From Parachlorella kessleri (taxonomy: Eukaryota; Chlorophyta; Trebouxiophyceae; Chlorellales; Chlorellaceae), in NCBI GenBank assembly GCA_001598975.1, contig BBXU01000651.1:30015-94014 (forward strand): a DNA stretch of 64,000 bases, given 5' to 3'. Numbering within the stretch: position 1 is the first letter of the stretch; each line of letters opens with the position of its first letter. Shown here piece after piece: positions 11,601 to 21,600 of this stretch. A program made the translations under genes and the position numbers. Under the pieces are notes generated by a model, which was given only the letters and a program-made list of their open reading frames with translations, was not told the origin of the DNA and did no database searches.

Positions 11601-13478
11601 AAATTGATAAATTGATGCTGGCGTTGCTGAAAAGATGCACGGCTGCGCAGCGGATGGGTGGCACGCCGGCGGTTGCTTGTGAGGCAGGCGGAACTCCTCG
11701 CAACCGTGACTTGTTGTGTGATGGAAGTGATGGTGTGGACTCCTGCTTGACGGGTGGCAGCTGAGGCAAGCTGTGGTTGACGCTGGGGGACGCTAAGCCA
11801 AGCATCTGGTAGCTGTAGCCGCACGCCTTGTTCGTGCACCGACAACTGTGTTCTGCTCGCTGTCGGCCCTCCTTGTGGTGCGTCACCCGAGGTAGCCCTA
11901 GCTCAGGTGCCACGCCCGTGCAGGCATCCCTGCTTGCCTGCTTGACCCAGGATGGATCTTGCCCAGGGCTCTCTCTCACCGACCTGCGAGCACCTTGCAC
12001 GCCTGCGCAGGTGCTGAAGAGCATCGGCTTCAAGTCTGTGGCCGTCCCAGGCGTGCACTTTGACCCTTGCAAGGGAGTGATTCCCAACCAGGGCGGCCAG
12101 GTGGGGCGGCTGCCTGGATAGCATTGTTGCAAATGAATGAAGCATGTGTTGGTAGTCAATATGCATGTTCGTAGAGATGCTTCGCTCATGTATACAGCCT
12201 TTTGTAATCCCATCCATACTCAGAAGGCAAGCAGCATGTACGGAAGTGACAAGTAGCATGTATGAAAGCCCACGGACAACTAAGTTGCTTCGCTTTACTT
12301 TCCAGGTGACCTTCCCCCTGACTCCTCCTCTCCTTCTTGTCCTACAGGTGCTGCTGGAGGATGGATCCACCCCAGACGCGGGCCTGTTTGTGTGTGGCTG
12401 GCTCAAGCGCGGCCCCTCAGGAATCATTGGCACCAATCTCATAGACGCGGAGCAGGCAAGTAGAGGTGGTCTTGCGCGCGCTGTGCACAAAGAGCAGCAG
12501 GGGGCCTGTGGCAGTGGCACCAATCTCATAGACGCGGAGCAGGCAAGTGGAGGTGGTCTTGCGCGCGCTGTGCACAAAGAGCAGCAGGGGGCCTGTGGCA
12601 GGGCGGCGTGGTGAGCAGGTATGGGCAGAGATGCCGTTGGGGCTCCGAAGGACCCTCGCCTGGGCAAGACAGGGAACAGAGCTTGCAGCGTGCCAAACAG
12701 GGTTTGCATCACAATGCGCACATTCTGGTGGAGCTAGGCCACAAGCACACCACTCTGCTTGACGGACGTGAGGGGCCATACCCAGCGCGCTGGCCACCGC
12801 GGCAGGCTACGCACTTGACCCCACCGGGCTGCTCTTGGGCTTCCGGAATCCATGCGGAATCCCTACAGATCCATCCGACCCTGCCCTGCCCCGCAGACAG
12901 TGGCAACGATGGCTGAGAACGAGGGCACTTACCGTCCCATAGCGGATGGAGTGAGGCCGGGGCGGGAAGGGCTGACAGAGTTGTTACAAGAGCGGGGAAC
13001 CAAGGTGGGAAGGGGCCGAGAGGAGCAAGGGAGGGGGGTTGGGTGGTACTGGTGGGTCATGAAGTGGGAGCAAAGCTGGGTTGGGGGTGTGGTGCGCTGA
13101 GGCCTGGTTGGACCAGCCACTGCTTTGGAAGGCCAGGAGGGGTGTATGTTGTGTGGTTGGGAAGGAAGCTTGCTTGCCAACAGCTCGCTGTCACCCTGAG
13201 CTGACAGGAACCCCTTCCCAGCATCCTCCGGCCGCCCTGCTGGGACTTGGCAGCGGTGGTGGACCCAAGCATATCGCAGTGTGCGCCCGCTTTACATCTG
13301 GGATGTGCTACCAAGGGGAGCCCGAGTATGCTGAGCCTGCCAGCCTTCTGTGCAGGTGGTGACTTTTGCGGACTGGCTGAAGATTGACAGGGAAGAGGTG
13401 GCGCGGGGGCAGGACAAAGGCAAGCCCAGGGACAAGGTGGTGTCTGTGGAGGAGATGCTGCAGATTGCCCGCTCCTGA
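8618..13478 (+). CDS. FDXR: NADPH:adrenodoxin (ferredoxin) oxidoreductase, mitochondrial
   Basis: This flavoprotein passes electrons from NADPH to mitochondrial [2Fe-2S] ferredoxin for Fe-S cluster and cofactor biosynthesis. There are twelve exons: 8618-8770, 8871-8912, 9055-9120, 9408-9575, 9939-10094, 10346-10453, 10752-10927, 11294-11468, 12011-12100, 12348-12455, 12897-13004 and 13356-13478 (1473 nt, 490 aa, the usual length). The N-terminus (MAWGRVAASVATQLARP...LLSTAAAA) looks like a mitochondrial presequence. The FAD motif is IVGSGPAGFYTA. LPTPFGLVRSGVAPDH and NVINQF are family blocks. The NADPH motif is ICGLGNVAVDCARVLL, and VHLVGRRGPVQ follows. GIIGTNLIDAE and the C-terminal GYRPI-like block (GTYRPIADGV) are present. 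Introns 3 and 10 use GC donors. An 87-bp in-frame duplication covers the end of exon 10. I chose ATG 8618 over an upstream in-frame ATG (8579) because it starts a clean presequence. Confidence 0.95.
12429..12603 (+). repeat. 87-bp tandem duplication across the exon 10/intron 10 border of FDXR
   Basis: Two copies (from about 12429 and 12516) differ at only a few bases. Each carries the last coding residues GTNLIDAEQ, the donor AG|GCAAGT and about 60 bases of intron. The offset is 87 nt, exactly 29 codons, and the reading frame stays open through both copies. The first donor gives the family-standard protein. Use of the second donor would insert 29 residues. Confidence 0.9.
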
Positions 13479-13894
13479 GGAGCTGCGCGCACTTTCCAGC
13501 AGGGGATATCCTCGCAGCGGCATTTGTGAGCTGGAAGTCAAAATGTGAACTGCTGTTGCCAGAATGGCGGGCAAGGGTGACACCTTTGAATATGCCTACA
13601 CGCTTGGAGGAAGGGGGGGAATATGGTCAAACAAATCCGAGGCAATGGAGTCGTACATCTCATTGTACTGGTCTTCCATTCGATGTGTGCATGCTGAGCA
13701 TGCTGCGTTTGCCCACGCCCGTTGCCGTGCAAGCAATGGCTATTGTTGTGTTTGTTTGGCTCTCAGGCTCTAAGCTGCTGTTATGTCTTGCCTTCCAATG
13801 CTTGTTATTTCTTCTATTTCTGTAGGCCTTCTTGTCTTAATCATCAAAGTCATAGGAAGGATTCAATTTATATTGTATATCCTGGCCCTTAGCT

Positions 13895-13899
13895 TGTAA
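13895..13899 (+). terminator. Candidate UGUAA polyadenylation signal of FDXR
   Basis: TGTAA lies 417 bases after the FDXR stop, before the next + gene. This is motif and position evidence only. Confidence 0.45.
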
Positions 13900-14304
13900 T
13901 GCATGGCAGCTCATCATGGTACCTCCTGCAACCCGTTTCTGGCATAGCTCACCAATGAATACAGTAGATTTTCAACCTCAGGTCTTTAAGAGTAGTTATC
14001 AAACATCCCGTACAGACATTAGCAAGCCAGGCAGCCAGTCCACACACACCCTAGAACATAATCACGTAGACACGATGCCAACGGCACATGCAGAGTTCTT
14101 GGCTTGGCTTGAAACAAGCATTGCGCAGCACCTGCACACCCTGTTCCACCCCCAGTCATTCCCCAGCTAATCCCCATGCCCTGCGGGAGGCTGCCGCGCG
14201 CGCCTTCACAACCGCAGCAGGACTGCATGCAGGAGTGTGTCACATGCGCCTTGACACAATTTGCTGCTTCATAACGCAGATTGGAATCCTCAGTACAGTG
14301 ATCA

Positions 14305-15841
14305 ATGCCTCCTCTGGCCATGTTTGCACGGGGTGAGGATGGCAAGGGCGACGCAGCACAGAGCACTCAACTGCCCCAGCGCTGGAAGCAAGCCGTGGAG
14401 AACATGAACTCTGCGCTGAGCAGTTTCGAGCAACTGGCACAAGCCTTGGACGGGGCCCTCTACCTCGACCAAGATGAGTGGGACAAGGCCTTGCCGACAC
14501 ACAAGTACACGATGGCGGTGCAGGTTCGTGTGAAGGGGTCTGTTAGCGACGATTCAGCTGATGTTGCAGCTGGGCTCCCTAGCTCGGGGGTGCAGAGTTC
14601 CCTGCAGCGCACCCATTGAAACGTCCACCCGTTGGAACCTGTGCCTCTCAGGGCCCTGGCTGCAGCCGTTTGACCTTGCTTGGCGTGTGGGTGCTGCAGG
14701 TGCAACACCAGCGGATTCAGCAGCTAGAGGACCAGCTGGCAAGAATCCAGGCAAGGCTGGCGGACAGTGAGCGGGGCCGCAAGGCGGCTGAGCAAGAGGC
14801 GCAGGAACTGAACGCAGAGCTGGAGAACAACGCACGTGAGTTGCAGGACTCTTTTATAATGAAAGGAAAGGACCCGCTGGTATTGAGGGGCTGCTCAATA
14901 GCTCCTGGCCCTCTCATCAGCTGGCGTTGAGTTTGGGGGCCAGGCGGGCCTGGGGGGCGGCTGCGTTCCTGATGCTAACCAACCTGCGCAGGTGTCAGGC
15001 TTCCTTCTGTCTTCCACGAATGAAGCTGGGTTCTTGCCTGGGTCAGCTGCGCCAGAGCAAGTGTTAAGAGTAGCTCTGTGAAGCCACGCAGGTGTGTTCC
15101 AGCTGCACTATGAGGAGCTGGCACGGAAGGAGAAGGAAATAACTGACTTGCAGGCAAGTTGGCGGCTTGATGTTGCATGTATCAGAGCAGGCTGTGGGGG
15201 CTGCCATGCCCCAGGCAGGGGGTTGCCGTGGGCACGAGTAAGAGGCATGGTGTACATGCAACAGTGAAACAGTCACATGCACATGGCATTCGCAACCTTC
15301 CAGATATGCCTGTACCGAACGCCTGGTGGTGTTTGCCATCCTTTTGCTTGCTTACATGGTGGCATCCTCACTGCAAGCTGCTGGCCACATGCGCTCCTCC
15401 TCCCAGCGTTGGAGCCCTCCACATCATCCACCTGCCACGCTCGTGCAGGCTGTGGTGTCAGCGCTCTCGCTGGGCGGCAGTGCAGAAGGGGCAGGCGGCG
15501 GCTTTGAGCAGGGCGGGAGCGACTGTGGCGGCAGCAGCCCGCGAGGGAGAGGAGGAATACCTGGGCAGGCACCCAGCAATATGGGTGGTGAGCCCGAGCT
15601 TGGGGCTCTAGGCCACAGCAGTGGGCTTGGCAGTCTAGGCACTGGCGAGACTGAGCTGGGAAACCTACTAGGAGCTGCTATCGAGTTTGGAGATCTCAAT
15701 GACGGTGGCATTGGGCTTCCGGGCAGCCCACTCGGCACTGGTAGCGGGGCTATGGGTGATAGCGCTGATGAGGACCAGGAGGTGGATGAGCTGGTGGGTG
15801 CTATGAAGGAGTTGGTAGAGCTGGAGAAGCGCACTCGGTGA
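14305..15841 (+). CDS. Coiled-coil protein of unknown function
   Basis: I do not recognise this family. There are four exons: 14305-14523, 14700-14835, 15092-15153 and 15449-15841 (810 nt, 269 aa). The start MPPLAMFARGEDGKG is the first ATG in an open exon; an upstream non-coding exon is possible. Residues about 20-75 are helical (RWKQAVENMNSALSSFEQLA). Residues 74-140 form a heptad-like coiled coil (QHQRIQQLEDQLARIQARLA, then ELARKEKEITDLQ). The last exon encodes a Gly/Ser-rich low-complexity tail, then an acidic helix (DEDQEVDELVGAMKELVELE) and stop. Joins keep phase. Intron 3 uses a GC donor (CAG|GCAAGT). It could be a structural or adaptor protein of cilia, Golgi or cytoskeleton, but nothing in the sequence fixes that. 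Confidence 0.7.
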
Positions 15842-16218
15842 CAGAGTATGTGACGTGCACCCCAGCTGTGACAGCTGCCAAGCGACAGCTGCAGAGCGGG
15901 GTAGGTCGGTAGGGTGTTATCGTAGTCATCCTGTCTTCGGCATGCCTGGCAAGAATGGCTATGCATGGTTGCACTGCTTGTTTGAGGCATAGGTTGCTGG
16001 GCGGCATGGGTGTGCCATGCTCTTCATTGACGCCCAAGAAGGCACGTATAATGCAATGGGAGGACCAGTGGGATTAGCAGGGATCAGCTCTCTGCATTCC
16101 CGAGGGTGATGCATGGCAGTAGAAAGAAGCCTGCTAGCCCTGGAGCCAACAGGACACACCAGGAACCCTAACCACTCCTACTTGCCGCCACAGTTATTGC
16201 AGAGCAGAAAGTATGTTC

Positions 16219-16224
16219 AATAAA
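16219..16224 (+). terminator. AATAAA motif after the coiled-coil gene
   Basis: AATAAA lies 378 bases beyond the stop at 15841, and I see no TGTAA between. It may be the 3'-end signal, though AATAAA is not the usual algal motif. Confidence 0.25.
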
Positions 16225-16338
16225 GAGGTTCTGATCCAATGCCAATGTATGATACAGATGGTCTAGCCACACAGAACACTCAACGGTTTGTGGCTACCGC
16301 TATGGCAACCAACCAACCACCAACTCATTGACCACAGC

Positions 16339-16343
16339 TTACA
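16339..16343 (-). terminator. Candidate UGUAA polyadenylation signal of the E2 gene
   Basis: TTACA on + (TGTAA on -) lies 38 bases downstream of the E2 stop codon. The resulting 3' UTR would be very short. Confidence 0.4.
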
Positions 16344-16380
16344 CAGCATGTGCAAGCCAGGCACGTGGCCCGAGTTGACG

Positions 16381-18264
16381 CTAAAGCACCCTAGCAGGTG
16401 CCGGAGGCTGCGTGCTCAATGTGACCGCCAGCAGCACAGCGAGCAGTGCAACCCCAGCTGCCCCCAAGGCAAGGCCTGCCCAGCCCTGGCCGGCTTCTGG
16501 AGCATCGCCATTTCTACCGCCGCCACCATCGGGAGCAGCGCCAGCAGCCCTGGGGGCCACAACCTGCGGCTGCAGCCCAGCGAGTGCCGGCTGCTGCTGC
16601 TGCCCCGTTTGCAGCAACCCAGCTGCCGCTTGTGGCTGTGCTGCTGCTGCAGGCTGTGCCGGCGCCACCGCTAGCTGCTGCTGCTGCGCTCCCAGCAGCT
16701 GCTGCCGCTGCTGTGCTGCCGCCATGCGTTGCTGCTCTTGCTGCACGCAAGGGTTGTGAGAGCAGCGTCGGCAAGGTGGGAGACTGCGTGCTGTGTAGGC
16801 CAGCTGCAGCAAGATTTGTGGGGCGACAAATGGTGGCCACAAGCCAGAGCAGTGCCTGCGCTGTGGGCCGCCCTTCTCCCTCCCCCCTCCTTCATCTGCT
16901 GCACCATCTCTGCCATCTCCCTACTGAACAGCAAATGTACATAAACCAGTTGCTGGGCAGTCTGCCTGACCTTGCCGCGGTACAAGGTGGTTCTCACGGC
17001 TGAAGACTTGCCTGCTCCTCAAACTGCTGCACCAGCTCCGGGAAAAGCTTTCTGAAGGTTGGGTTGCGAGTGTTGAAGGCCAGCGACTCTCGAGCATACT
17101 TCTCTTTCTCTGGCTTGGTGCTGCTGATGGCACCTGGGGCCGGAGAAAAGCAGAAAATAAAAGTTCAGCTGCACGTGCTCTTCCAGTGGCCTTAGCTTGT
17201 TCGGGGAGAGAACTACTGGATCAGAGCTCAGGCAAGCCCCAGAGCATAACTGCATGGCCCCTGTCACCACAGTTCAGCGTCACCTTTGTTCGCACGACCA
17301 CCCACCCTAAATAAAAGCAGGCGTGTCGGGAGTCACAAACTGATTTTATGGCCCAACACATTTGGCCTAGCCCTAAAGGCAGCTTTTCCCTAGGGTGTTG
17401 GGATGCCTTGTGATCCCCAGCTCGGTTAAATGAGCTTCCCAGCCGATCTGCCCCACAGCTACTTAGCGAACCCGGTGGGATCACAGATTAGCTCAGCCTA
17501 CAGAAGCATTCCTGAATACTGCGCAGGCGGAACCGCATCATGCTCACCTGTGGTGTGCCCTGTCTCATGCATGAAGGAGTAGAGTCCCGTCAGAATGGTG
17601 GACACACTCCACATGGGGTTCCAGCTCTCTGGGTGGAAGTCGGTCATTGATAAGCACAGCCGTGTGTTGGTTGCAAACCTGGGGCAAATTCCAAGCAAGC
17701 CGTTTAGGCATGAGGTGCAGCTTAAACCTCATGCTAGATACCACCCCAAGTCACAAAGCAGACTACAGGAGCAGCCACATTGCACACCCCACATGCCGTC
17801 TGGCTGATGTGGGGTGTGCCACTGCAGTACATTTTCACCGCAGTGCCACAGAGCATCGCTGCATCCAGCCCTGGTCAGTACATTTACACCAACCCCTCCT
17901 CTGTAAAATGTGCATCCAACAACAAACACCTGGCGCTCACCGGCCGTTGGGGGTGATCATTTGTATGCTGGGCGGCTTGTACGGGTACTGTGTGGGGAAG
18001 GTGACCTTCCCATGGTAAAGACCACCTGCATATTCGCTGTCGGGCTGTCCCTCCAGCACAAAGTGCCACTCGAGGATATTGGAAGGAGAGGGGTGGGCTT
18101 TGATGCCTGGCACCGGCTCCTGCACAGACAAGGAGGGTGCAGGCAGGCTGGGGCGAGGTTCTGCCCAGCTCGTGGACACGTCTCAATATGCATATGAAGA
18201 ATACCTTGACTATGGCTTTGTATTCCTTTTGCAACCTTGTCAAGGCTGCCTTGCTTGCGGCCAT
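16381..18264 (-). CDS. ER-anchored ubiquitin-conjugating enzyme E2, UBC6/UBE2J2 (plant UBC32-34) class
   Basis: This tail-anchored E2 works with membrane E3 ligases in ER-associated degradation. There are five minus exons: 18264-18205, 18119-17941, 17678-17548, 17133-17012 and 16740-16381 (852 nt, 283 aa). The start [18 protein letters not shown] is typical. The UBC fold includes [20 protein letters not shown], the FP..YP..PP motif and TPNGRF. The active-site Cys88 is in [18 protein letters not shown], a signature of the J class. The segment [18 protein letters not shown] follows. The C-terminal exon is a Gln/Ala-rich linker ending in one membrane span ([19 protein letters not shown]) and a short lumenal tail, as expected. 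The last intron (17011-16741) starts with GC. A minus-strand TGTAA (16339-16343 on +) lies about 40 bases past the stop. Confidence 0.94.
17782..17819. repeat. Perfect 13-bp inverted repeat in an E2 intron
   Basis: GCACACCCCACAT (17782-17794) and its exact reverse complement (17807-17819) flank a 12-nt loop. It sits in the intron between E2 exons 2 and 3. No function is evident. Confidence 0.75.
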
Positions 18265-18607
18265 AAGTGCGAGTTGCTAGGATGCTGGAAAGCCAAGATC
18301 AGGCAGAGAAGACTTGCATACTTTTACAGGTCCCCCTTGACTCTAGAAACGAACCTATGTCGAACTGCCAAGGTGGCACGGCAGGCCTGGCACGCTGATT
18401 TTGCGCTCTTGCTCCAAAACAGCAAAGCTGCAAATGCTCCCAGTACATTTCATGGAACTCATTTACCAAGAACTTCATTCACTGTGAAACCTGGCGTGTA
18501 CCTAGTCGCCTAGCCTGCATGCCTTGACACAACTACGCACCTGAAGCCCACAGATGGATCGCCATACAGTGGTAACCTATGAAAACTGATCGACCTTTCC
18601 CTCTGAG
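18265..18607. promoter_or_regulatory. Divergent promoter region, E2 (-) / ABC fusion gene (+)
   Basis: Only about 340 bases separate the two start codons on opposite strands, so both promoters and 5' UTRs must share this stretch. I recognised no specific element. Confidence 0.5.
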
Positions 18608-21600
18608 ATGCTGATCATAGCAGCAGGACCAGGCCTTACCACACTGATGGCTCCCCAGGTAGGTGACAGGTTTTAAGTGCCGCTCAGCAACAAGGGGACT
18701 GTGGCTTTCTTTGCTCCCCTTTGATGAGCATATACCCAGCACTGACTGACTGCAGGGTCGGCAGGCAAGGTCAAGTGTGGGCAAGCCCTGCCAGGTGGAC
18801 TTGCGCTTCCGCCGCCGCTTCCTTGCACTGCTGGGGCTGCTGCGCCCCTACCCAGCGCTCTTCTTGGCGGCCCTGTCCATCCTGGAGTCCGTGGCTGTGG
18901 CAGAGGGTAGGCTTTGGGATGACAGTGGGATGAGGGACTGCTTCAAGCAACTGTGCCACTGGTCTGCCCTTACCATGGTCCCATCCTGTGGTTCTTCTGC
19001 TCACACAGCCTATGTCAGCAGCTCGCCATTTCCGGCAGCAGCACAGCCTTAAGAGGCCTGCCTCTTCCACTCTGTGACTTGAAGCCATGCAGAACAACGC
19101 ATCACCATGCCCTCCTCTGACTGCAGTGGGCAAGGTCGCTGGCTCCTTCTACCGCATTGTGGTTGATGACCAGCCTGCCCAGCTGGCAGGGACCATGCTG
19201 CATGCAGCGCTGCTGTATGGTGCCTGCTGCGCCATTTACGCGGTCAGCACGTGGCTCAGTCAAAGCCTGGCAGTGAGGTGAGCACCGGCTGGATCCCAAG
19301 GATGAGGAGGGCTGCTTGCTCTTTCGTTTTTACATATGACTGGCTAGCGTACCTGGGGGAGGCATGCCCTACTCCCGCACAAGTCGGTTGCCCTGGCAGC
19401 CATGCTTGCTGGGTGTCATTCGCTGTCGTGTGTACAGGGCTAACCCTGTCCCTCAGTCGATCTGCCCTGGTTGCTCATTTAGTACCGGTCGTGGCAGGAC
19501 AGCTCTTCTGGCCTTGCAAGGAAGGTGGCATTCCCTGTGTTCGGCGGTGCAAATGCGGACTAGGCACAGAAACAGTTGTTGTCAGTACGTGCGTGTGTTG
19601 TGTTGTGCAGCAGCTTGAAGGCTAGGCGTCCCTCAGTTTCCATGATGCAGGTGGCGAGAGCGGCTGACATGCCACCTGCAGACCTTGTACTGCAGCAAGA
19701 GCGCCTTCTACCACTTGCAGCAGCAGGTGGACAACCCCGACCAGCGCATCGCTTTTGGTGAGCAAGGAAAACCACATTTGACATGATGCTGCGTTCCCAC
19801 TCCGGAGCGATGAGCCACGGGCTCTGGTTGACCGGCTTGGCTGCAGCCGTCTGACCTTGCGATGCGCAGGATACATGCCCCATGTCACCTGGGGTTTACA
19901 TTGAGCGTTTGTAGGACCTGATCTGCTTGGCCTGGCTCTTGACATCCTACACCCCCCTGTGGCCCTACCACCTCGTTCCCTGCAGACGCGGCAGCGCTGT
20001 GCGACAGCATGGGCTCCGTAGTCAAGGTGGCTCTGGCTGCTCCCTTCAAGGTTGCCTACTACGGCTGGCTGACGGAGGGCTACATCGGGTGGAGGGGCCT
20101 GCTGGCCGTGTTTGGCTTCTTCTGGATGGGGGCTGGGCTCCAACGGTAGGGCGCGGGAGGAGGCGCGGGTCAGGCGTGTGCCAAGATTCTGTGGGGTTGT
20201 GGGTAGGGCGGCAGGTGGTGTGCACAAGGGGGAGGGCAGATTGTGAACCGTAGTGACTGGGCTCGATGCAGGCCTGTGGGGTTGTGCTTGCACCTGGGCT
20301 GGGTGGCGGGCAAGGCGTGGAGCACAGACGGCTGCAGGAGCTGCAGGCAAAGGCGTGCTGTGCTGTGCTGCTCTTTCTGCTCTTTCTCGCCCTTCAGGAG
20401 GGCTGTCTTGCCTGATGTGGGGGCCCAGCACTGTCACCAGCTCAGCGCACCTGCAGCCCCTCCCGGTGTCGCGGCACACCTGCGGGCACCTGGGGGCAAG
20501 CTTTGCGTTCTTAGACTCCCTAACGGCAGCCACTAGAAACGGCTTTACACCATTCAACTTGCCGGTCCTATGTGGCTCACCGCCCAGCTGCTGGCACTCG
20601 CTGCCGTCACCCACTCCCCGGTCCTGTGCTGCTGCCTGCACAGGCTGGTGATGGCGCCCGTGGCGCGGGCAGTGTGGCGGCAGGAGGCGCGAGAGGGGGA
20701 CCTCCGCTTTGCCCACCTGCGCCTGCGCGAGTTTGCTGCGGAGGCCGCGCAGTACGGGGCCGGCACCGCGGAGGGGCAGCACCTGTCAGAGGCGCTGCAA
20801 GCCGCAGTTGAGAACCAGGTGTGGCGCCGACATGCACTGCCTTGCCCACGAACCAGCAGCATGGGGGAGATTCAAGTCGTGATGTACATTGCCAGTAACC
20901 CTTACAGAAGCCTTTGCCGGCTTGGGTGAGGTGCGCTATGGAATGAATGTTACACCTGCCGGTGCTGACTGCACGTGCCTGCTGCCTTGCGCCGCTCACA
21001 GCGACGGCTGGTGTGGTGGAGGGTGGGGCTGGCTGCCACCACCCGCGGCATCGACTACTGCGGAGCCCTGCTGAACTACATGCTGGTGGCTGCGGCAGTC
21101 TTTGCAGGTAATGGTGGGTGTGGGCGCAGGGACTTGAGTGCTGCGTGTTGCTAGGGCGCTGGCCCCTCACAGCAGTGCACGCCCTGTGGTCTCCCTCCAC
21201 AGTTGCTGGTAGCAGCATGGGTAGCAGCAAGGCCTTGCAGGCCTGTTGATGCACAAGGGAGCTGGGGGACTGCACCAGTGGACGCGGCCTAGGTAGCTTT
21301 ACCCTCCCAGCTTGCTCGGGCCCCGAGCCCGGCCCCTTTCTTGGGAATGCAAGTGTCAGGAGGGTGGCAGCGGCTACTCCGAGCTGCCAGAGCTTGAATC
21401 AAGCGCAGACATGAGGGTTGGGAGGCACACACTTGCGAGCACTCGACCCCGACCCCTTGCTGCACAGCAGGCATGGCGGGCGGCGGCGACAGCGGCGCGC
21501 TGGCGCAGTGGGTCTCCAACGCATCCTTCGCCACTCTCATGCTCATCTACTCCTTCACAGAGCTGCTGGACCTTTCCCAGCAGCTGTCAAGCATGGCAGG

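Noticed and set aside
19622..20782. 386-codon open frame on the minus strand
   Set aside because: It lies antisense to phase-consistent exons of the ABC transporter. Its sequence is Arg/Pro/Ala-rich with no family blocks, as expected of a GC-rich shadow frame.
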